This document shows positions 5,998 through 10,495 of a stretch of DNA of 10,495 bases, piece by piece. The stretch is from an uncultured Eubacteriales bacterium (GTDB lineage: Bacteria; Bacillota; Clostridia; Oscillospirales; Oscillospiraceae). How positions within the stretch are numbered: position 1 is the first letter of the stretch; the number at the start of each line of letters is the position of its first letter. Both the position numbers and the translations under genes were made by a program. The stretch lies in assembly GCA_900549475.1 (NCBI GenBank), contig UROF01000048.1, positions 1 through 10,495 on the forward strand, read 5' to 3'. The notes below the pieces were generated by a model that ran no database searches, was not told where the DNA came from, and saw only the letters and a list, made by a program, of their open reading frames with translations.

Positions 5998-6752
5998 TTT
6001 CCTTTTCTCCTTTTGGTTTGGGTATGTTGGATACGCCGGTCTGTTTTCACAGCCACAGCGGTACCGATGGATTGAATGATCTGCACCAGGATCACCAGGA
6101 ATATCACTGCTACGTACAGCACCACGGTCTCCTGTCGGCCGTAGCCCCGAAGCAGTGCCATGGCGCCCAGGCCGCCGCCACCGATGGTACCGGCCATAGC
6201 GCCGTAGCTGAGGATGGTGATGCTGGCGGTGGTGAGGCCGGTGATCAGGGAGGGCCGGCACTCAGGCAGCATCACCTTGGTGACGATCTGCCAGGGGGAG
6301 CAGCCCATGGACTGAGAGGCCTCGATGACGCCCCGGTCCATCTCACGCAGGGAACTCTCCACCACGCGGGCCACAAAGGGGGCCGCCGCCAGGGTCAGAG
6401 GGACAATGGAGGCCACCGTTCCAATGGAAGTGCCCAAAATCAGCCGGGACAGAGGTTTGACGCACACCATCAGGATCAGGAAGGGGACGCTCCGCAGAAG
6501 ATTTACAACAGTATTGAGGATTTTCATCAGCACCGGAGGCAAGGGGCGGATCCCATCCCGCTCTCCGGTGACCAGGATGATCCCCAGGGGCAGACCGATC
6601 ACATAAGCAAAGAGCGTGGCCAGCACCGTGGTGTACACCGTCTCCCAGATGGCAAAGGGAATGGTGGAACCCACCAGATACTCGATCTGGGAGGTAGCCG
6701 TCCGCTCCGGTATCCCCCAGGACATCAGCAATTCAATCAGCTTCTCACTCAT
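5994..6752 (-). CDS. metI: Methionine ABC transporter permease MetI
   Basis: A 252-aa inner-membrane permease with about five hydrophobic helices. Visible are WETVYTTVLATLFAYVIGLPLGIIL (35-60), LLRSVPFLILMV (85-96), the EAA loop that contacts MetN (GVIEASQSMGCSPWQIVTKV, 141-160, then LPE), AMAGTIGGGGLGAMAL and a last helix near 225-240. It ends in a very basic tail (RRIQHTQTKRRKGK). The family is usually about 215-230 aa; the extra ~30 residues are at the N-terminus (MSEKLIELLMSWGIPERTA). The start is supported by its 8-bp overlap with metN. The stop overlaps metQ by 4 bp, so all three genes are translationally coupled. Confidence 0.95.
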   Translation of the reverse strand: MSEKLIELLMSWGIPERTATSQIEYLVGSTIPFAIWETVYTTVLATLFAYVIGLPLGIILVTGERDGIRPLPPVLMKILNTVVNLLRSVPFLILMVCVKPLSRLILGTSIGTVASIVPLTLAAAPFVARVVESSLREMDRGVIEASQSMGCSPWQIVTKVMLPECRPSLITGLTTASITILSYGAMAGTIGGGGLGAMALLRGYGRQETVVLYVAVIFLVILVQIIQSIGTAVAVKTDRRIQHTQTKRRKGK

Positions 6753-7773
6753 GGTAATCGGGCACCTCCTCTACCGTAATATCCTTCTGGCTTCTGATAT
6801 AGGCCAAAGCCTTTGCGATTTGGGACTCGTCCTCCGGCAGGCCCAGCAGCATGGTACCAAAGGCCCGGCCATCAATATTCCGGGTATCCGCTCCCAAAAT
6901 GTTGGCCTTCACGCCGCAGTCAATGGCAAGGGAGGCGATCAGGGGCTGATAGGCAGTACCGCCGTTGAAGGCCACCCGGATCACCCGGGCAGTTCCAGCC
7001 TCATGGCGAAGGACCTCGTAGGGCACGCCGTCAGGATACACCAGCCGCCGCCCCGCCTCACTCTTGGGATTGGCGAACACTTCCTCCACGGTGCCGGTCT
7101 CCGCCAGATTGCCGTGGTCCAGAATGGCCACTCGGGAGCAGATCACCTCGATGACCTTCATCTCGTGGGTGATGACCACCACCGTGATCCCCAGCCGCTT
7201 GTTGATATCCTGAATCAGCCGCAGGATATCCCGGGTGGTCTTGGGGTCCAGGGCAGAGGTAGCCTCGTCGCACAGCAGCACCTGCGGATCCATAGCCAGC
7301 GTCCGGGCAATGGCGATACGCTGCTTCTGTCCTCCGGAGAGCTGGGCCGGATAGGCCTTCTCCTTGCTGGCAAGATCTACGATCTCCAGCAGCTCCCGGG
7401 CTCTCGCCACCGCCTCTTTACGGCTTTTCCCCGCCAGCTCCATGGGAAAGCAGATGTTATCCAGGGCTGTACGCTGCATGAGCAGATTGAAGCTCTGGAA
7501 GATCATACCGATGGATTTCCGGGCCTGCCGCAGCTCCTTGGGATTCAGGGCGGTCATCTCTTTGCCGTCTACCACAACGCTGCCGGAGGTGGGCCGCTCC
7601 AGCAGGTTGATGCACCGCACCAACGTACTCTTTCCCGCGCCGCTCAGGCCGATCACACCGAAGATTTCTCCCCGCTGTATCTCAATGCTGATATCATTTA
7701 AAGCCGCTACCTCGTTCTCACCGCCGCCGAAGTGCTTGGTGAGGCCGGTCAAGCGGATGATCGGTTCCGCCAT
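6745..7773 (-). CDS. metN: Methionine ABC transporter ATPase MetN
   Basis: A 342-aa ATP-binding subunit that powers methionine uptake with MetI and MetQ. Seen: Walker A GLSGAGKST (42-50), Q-loop at Q93, signature LSGGQ (145-149), Walker B VLLCDE (165-170) and switch histidine H203. From about residue 265 to the end is the NIL domain (ARVIRVAFNGGTAYQPLIAS ..., GADTRNIDG), which binds methionine and trans-inhibits transport in known MetN proteins. Length is normal. The ATG at 7773 has AAGGAG at 7786-7781. It is the first gene of the operon and lies directly behind a T-box leader, so its transcription should respond to uncharged tRNA-Met. Confidence 0.97.
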   Translation of the reverse strand: MAEPIIRLTGLTKHFGGGENEVAALNDISIEIQRGEIFGVIGLSGAGKSTLVRCINLLERPTSGSVVVDGKEMTALNPKELRQARKSIGMIFQSFNLLMQRTALDNICFPMELAGKSRKEAVARARELLEIVDLASKEKAYPAQLSGGQKQRIAIARTLAMDPQVLLCDEATSALDPKTTRDILRLIQDINKRLGITVVVITHEMKVIEVICSRVAILDHGNLAETGTVEEVFANPKSEAGRRLVYPDGVPYEVLRHEAGTARVIRVAFNGGTAYQPLIASLAIDCGVKANILGADTRNIDGRAFGTMLLGLPEDESQIAKALAYIRSQKDITVEEVPDYHE

Positions 7774-7801
7774 AGTCGCTCTCCTTCCTTACGTACGCAA
7801 C

Positions 7802-7841
7802 AAAAAACGCCGTCCCTGATGAATGTTCATCAAGGACGACG
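7802..7841 (-). terminator. T-box leader terminator
   Basis: On the - strand CGTCGTCCTTGATG pairs with CATCAGGGACGGCG (14 pairs with a few G-U), 6-nt loop, followed by TTTTTT, just after the T-box sequence and 29 nt before metN. It is the off-state hairpin that competes with the antiterminator. Confidence 0.93.
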
Positions 7842-8083
7842 CAATAAAACATCGTGGTACCACCTTGGTTCGCCTGTGCCTCACAGCATAGGCCTCACGG
7901 GTACTGACATACCCTGGCGCTGTAACGGGCGCTCCCGTCGCGGCCTATGCAGACTTCCCCGCAGTCGGTGCGCGGCTCCGAGACCATGTTCAGCAAAGTC
8001 CTCCGCGCCCTTTTCCACCAACCGGGCTCTCTGTGGCGTACCTCTTCGCTTACTCTTCTCTTCGCTGCCTTTTGTCTGAGATT
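7802..8083 (-). ncRNA. Methionine-specific T-box riboswitch (metNIQ leader)
   Basis: A ~280-nt leader senses uncharged tRNA-Met and allows read-through into metNIQ. On the - strand, 5' to 3', it has Stem I sequence (CAGAGAGCCCGGTTGGTGG; CTGAACATGGTCTCGGAGCC) with AUG at 7987-7985 as the likely specifier, and a long-range 9-bp stem GCATAGGCC/GGCCTATGC (7950-7942 with 7894-7886) enclosing smaller hairpins. The T-box sequence AAGGTGGTACCACG (7866-7853) follows, then the terminator. UGGU in the T-box would pair with ACCA of a tRNA with discriminator A, which suits tRNA-Met. Specifier assignment rests on AUG in the usual position and on the downstream genes; the structure was folded by eye. An open frame across this leader is coincidental. 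Confidence 0.93.
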
Positions 8084-8089
8084 GTTCAT

Positions 8090-8118
8090 AGTGTACGACA
8101 CTTTGCTCTTTCCGTCAA
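8090..8118 (-). promoter_or_regulatory. Sigma-A promoter of the metNIQ T-box transcript
   Basis: On the - strand TTGACG (8118-8113) and TACACT (8095-8090) are exactly 17 nt apart, placing transcription start near 8083 at the base of Stem I. Between this promoter and the terminator at 8255-8212 nothing else recognisable is seen. Confidence 0.85.
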
Positions 8119-8211
8119 GTGGTAATTTCGCCTCATTTCCCCGTTCGGTTTCCCTTTATTATTGTCATTTTCAATAAAGAAAGACCAGCTACGGCAAAAA
8201 ACAGCGGCAGG

Positions 8212-8255
8212 AAAAAAAGCGGGGGCTCCGCAACAGTTTCACGAAGCTCCCGCTT
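8212..8255 (-). terminator. Intrinsic terminator after the telA-TPM operon
   Basis: On the - strand AAGCGGG pairs with CCCGCTT and, after one mismatch, GCTTCG pairs with CGGAGC; an 11-nt loop and a run of seven T follow. It begins about 30 nt after the stop of the TPM-domain gene and insulates it from metNIQ. Confidence 0.88.
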
Positions 8256-8285
8256 ATTTTATGCCATGATCTGTCTTGCAGGCTA

Positions 8286-9299
8286 TCAGCGCCGGCCGCC
8301 AAAGCCACCGCCGCGGCCGCCACCGAAGCCACCGCCACGACTGCCGCCGAAGCCGCCACCACGACTGCCGCCGAAGCCGCCACCGCGGCCTCCGCCGAAG
8401 CTGCCGCTGCGGGGACCACCAAAACCGCCGCCGCGACCGCCGCCAAAGCTGCCGCTGCGGGGAGGTCTGTAGCTTCCGCCGCCCATAGGCGGACGGGGCC
8501 CAAAGCCGCCAGGACCGCCAGGTCCTCTGGGGCCTCTGGGGGGAGGCGGATTCCGCCGCCGCCGATACCAGGCGCTGCCCGGTCTGTGCCACCAGAGAAT
8601 GGGCCGGTAGACCACAGGCGGAACGCCCAAATGGCCGTATCTTCCATACCACATGCTATAGCGGATGCCGTCCATCAGGCTGAACAGCATCAGCAGGACG
8701 ACCAGCAGGACAACGATCCCTATTATAGAGAAAATCTCGCCGCCCATACCGCTGGAATAGTAGGAATATGTATCGCTCATCAGCAGGTGAATCCCACCAA
8801 AGAGCGCCAGTACTCCCGCATCATACTGTCCCGCTTCTACATCCGCAGAGAGCAGGTTATCCACATAGCTGGGCGACTGAGTGGAGAGCATGTCATAAAA
8901 TCTACCGCTGGCCACCAGGCTAAAATCGTTGGTACCCACATCCAGCACCAGCACAGCGTCGTTTTCCCCCAGCTGAAGGCTGCCGGCCCAGTCCCAGGCA
9001 AGCTCTTCCGCTGTCTCCGCGCCGTCGGTCTTTACCGTCACCACCGCCAGGATGCTGCCAGCCATCTGATCCCAGTTAGCCTGATAAAGGTGGATGGCCT
9101 GTTCTGTTTTCACAGAGAGCACCTGGGCGCCGTCATAAACATACTCGATATAGGCCGAGGTACTGAGATATTCATCCAGCTTTGTTCCACCCTCCGGTGT
9201 AGGGACGATCGGCTTGTTAACGATGCCATAAATGGAAGAAAAGAGGATGGCCAGTACCATGACGGTGACGGCAACACTTTTTTTCTGTAAGAACTTCAT
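8286..9299 (-). CDS. TPM-domain membrane protein with Arg/Gly-rich repeat tail
   Basis: A 337-aa protein. It has an N-terminal hydrophobic segment (8-27; signal anchor or uncleaved signal), a TPM domain (TLP18.3/Psb32/MOLO-1 type) at about 42-175 with YVYDGAQVLS, ILAVVTVKT, GENDAVLVLDVGTNDFSLVASG and SADVEAGQYDAGV, a second membrane helix at about 190-209, and a long tail. The TPM domain is therefore likely extracytoplasmic and the tail cytoplasmic. The tail is first basic/aromatic and Pro-rich (212-280), then 281-337 is built from SGSFGGGRGGGFGG and SRGGGFGG units. Some TPM proteins have phosphatase activity or help membrane-complex maintenance; the role here is unknown. ATG 9299 lies 7 nt after the telA stop, so the two are one operon. 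Confidence 0.88.
   Translation of the reverse strand: MKFLQKKSVAVTVMVLAILFSSIYGIVNKPIVPTPEGGTKLDEYLSTSAYIEYVYDGAQVLSVKTEQAIHLYQANWDQMAGSILAVVTVKTDGAETAEELAWDWAGSLQLGENDAVLVLDVGTNDFSLVASGRFYDMLSTQSPSYVDNLLSADVEAGQYDAGVLALFGGIHLLMSDTYSYYSSGMGGEIFSIIGIVVLLVVLLMLFSLMDGIRYSMWYGRYGHLGVPPVVYRPILWWHRPGSAWYRRRRNPPPPRGPRGPGGPGGFGPRPPMGGGSYRPPRSGSFGGGRGGGFGGPRSGSFGGGRGGGFGGSRGGGFGGSRGGGFGGGRGGGFGGRR
8289..8459 (-). repeat. Tandem Gly/Arg/Phe-rich coding repeats
   Basis: This 171-bp tract encodes residues 281-337. Two copies of a 16-residue unit (RSGSFGGGRGGGFGGP type) are followed by three 8-residue units (S/G-RGGGFGG). Codons are partly repeated too (CCACCG/CCGCC on +), so copy number may vary by slippage. 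The opposite strand encodes an accidental Pro-rich frame. Confidence 0.8.
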
Positions 9300-9306
9300 C
9301 TTGCTA

Positions 9307-10445
9307 TCAGCTCCGCAGTTCCATCAGCTTCTGTTTGAGCTCGCCCTCGATCCGGCCCAGCTCCACCTCAGCTTCCCGACGCTTCTGCGCACCGTCCTTC
9401 TGGATCTGGATCACCTCGTCCAGGGTGGAGATAAGCTGCTGGTTGGTGTGCTGGAGGGTCTCGATGTCGATAATGCTGCGCTCCGCCTCCTTGGCGGTAG
9501 CAATGGTGCCCATTTTCAGCATATCTGCGTTGCGCTTGAGCAGCTCATTGGTGGCATTGGTCACCGCCGTCTGAGCCGCCGTGGCCTTGCGGCTGTTCTC
9601 AAGGCCCAGGGCCAGTACCATCTGGCTCTTCCACAGGGGGATGGTGTTGACCAGAGAGGACTGGATCTTCTCCACCATGAGGGTATCGTTATTCTGCAGC
9701 ATCCGGGTCTGGGGGCCCATCTGGATGGACACCATCCTCGTCAGCTCCAGGTCGTGAAGCTTTTTCTCAAACCGATTGCACATCTGGGCCAGGTCGTTGT
9801 AGGCCTGGGCATCCTCAGCAGCGCCGGTAGCCTCCGCCTTCTTGCGCAGCTCCTCCAGCTGTGTGGACTGGACTTCCGCCAGACGCTTCTTTCCGGCGAT
9901 GATATACATGGTCAATTCCTTGTAATATTTCAGGTTCAGCTCATACATCTGATCGAACATGGCAATGTCCTTCATCAGCGTCACCTGATGCTGCTCCAGG
10001 CTCCGGGCGATCTTTTCCACATTGGCCTCAGCCTTGCCGTACTGGGCCTTCATTACCTCCAGCTTGTTGCTGGTCTTTTTGAAGAAGCCGAAGATACCGC
10101 CCTTCTCTTCCTCTTCGCCAAAGCCCTTGAGCTCTACCACCAGATTGCTGAGGGTGTCGCCCACCTCGCCCAGGTCCTTGGTGCGCACAGCGTTGAGGGC
10201 GCTCTCAGAGAAAGACGCCACACTCTTCTGGGCAGCAGCACCGTACTGGAGGACCATCTGGCTGTCGCCGATGTCGATCTTCTTGGAAAAATCGTCCACC
10301 ATTTTCCGCTCCGCTTCGGTGAGCATGCTCTCGTCAATCTTTACCGGCTCCACCTTCTTCTCCGGCTCGGGAGCAGCAGGAGCCTCATTGCCCAGTACCA
10401 GCTGAGGAGTCTCCACCTGGGCGGCAGCGCCATCCAGTGTCAGTT
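9307..10445 (-). CDS. telA: TelA/toxic anion resistance family protein, N-terminus cut by contig end
   Basis: About 379 residues are visible of a TelA-family protein (tellurite/toxic anion resistance; usually ~380-400 aa). Most of the protein is helical and soluble. Recognisable segments are KKIDIGDSQMVLQYGAAAQKS, a short FGFFKK, NVEKIARSLEQHQVTLMKDI, FDQMYELNLKYYKELTMYI and a C-terminal coiled coil ending LKQKLMELRS. An in-frame GTG at 10416 is not the true start: the frame stays open and protein-like upstream (ELTLDGAAAQ) until adapter sequence begins at 10446, so the first residues and the promoter are missing. TelA is often paired with XpaC-like proteins; whether one lies upstream cannot be seen. 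It is followed 7 nt later by the TPM gene. The biochemical role of the family is not settled. Confidence 0.92.
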
Positions 10446-10495
10446 CTGTCTCTTATACACATCTCCGAGCCCACGAGACCAGAGAGGATCTCGTA
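10446..10495. other. Illumina Nextera adapter with i7 index (non-genomic)
   Basis: The final 50 bases read CTGTCTCTTATACACATCT (transposase mosaic end, 10446-10464), CCGAGCCCACGAGAC (read-2 adapter, 10465-10479), index CAGAGAGG (10480-10487, Nextera N708 as I recall it) and ATCTCGTA (start of the P7 side, 10488-10495). This is untrimmed library sequence, not biology. Confidence 0.98.

Noticed and set aside
5998..6261. N-terminal extension of metQ
   Set aside because: It lies inside metI and would bury the signal peptide; the ATG at 5997 gives a proper lipoprotein start.
6616..7701. 361-codon + strand frame opposite metN/metI
   Set aside because: Shadow of metN, whose Walker and signature motifs are all intact on the - strand.
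7895..8101. 68-codon - strand frame as a leader peptide or gene
   Set aside because: It covers the T-box Stem I region; the RNA structure explains the sequence and no ribosome binding site fits.
8289..8459. CRISPR-like array
   Set aside because: Repeats are codon-level Gly/Arg units without unique spacers and continue a real reading frame.
8119..8472. Pro-rich (PPKPPPR) protein on the + strand
   Set aside because: Antisense of the Gly/Arg repeat tail of the TPM protein and of its terminator.
10414..10416. GTG as the telA start
   Set aside because: The frame is open and protein-like up to the adapter, so the gene is simply truncated.

Overview
The window looks like a contig end from a fairly GC-rich, spore-forming gut Clostridia, most likely Oscillospiraceae (Flavonifractor/Lawsonibacter-like). 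That placement is inference. It rests on strong GC-ending codon preference, a spoVT gene, a methionine T-box leader, Clostridia-type conjugative-element genes and a DUF6951-like protein. The last 50 bases are not genomic: they are Illumina Nextera adapter with an i7 index, so the genome sequence stops at about 10445.

Bases 1 to about 4165 are the recombinase end of an integrative mobile element. They hold the 3' part of a relaxase gene, a small membrane-protein gene nested in another frame inside that relaxase (GTG start, perfect Shine-Dalgarno), a conserved 84-86 aa element protein and a strong terminator. A sigma-A promoter then drives a two-gene operon, rhuM plus a large serine recombinase, coupled by an ATGA overlap.

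The main find is at the recombinase 3' end. The reading frame runs without a stop into the last ~150 codons of spoVT, starting at the GDPLEIY motif that joins the AbrB DNA-binding domain to the rest of SpoVT. The first ~30 SpoVT residues are absent. The simplest reading is that the element integrated inside spoVT, a forespore transcription-factor gene, and made a recombinase-SpoVT chimera. Excision should restore spoVT, which raises the possibility of a skin-like, sporulation-linked intervening element. The other element end and the spoVT 5' part lie outside the window.

The rest is host chromosome. Downstream of spoVT on the + strand is a DUF6951-like gene ending at a perfect 20-bp bidirectional terminator. 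Convergent to it on the - strand is metN-metI-metQ, a methionine ABC importer with overlapping genes. Its ~280-nt leader has a consensus promoter, an AUG specifier, the T-box sequence and a leader terminator. Further along, also on the - strand, telA (toxic-anion-resistance family, cut at the contig end) and a TPM-domain membrane protein with an Arg/Gly-rich repeat tail form an operon with its own terminator.
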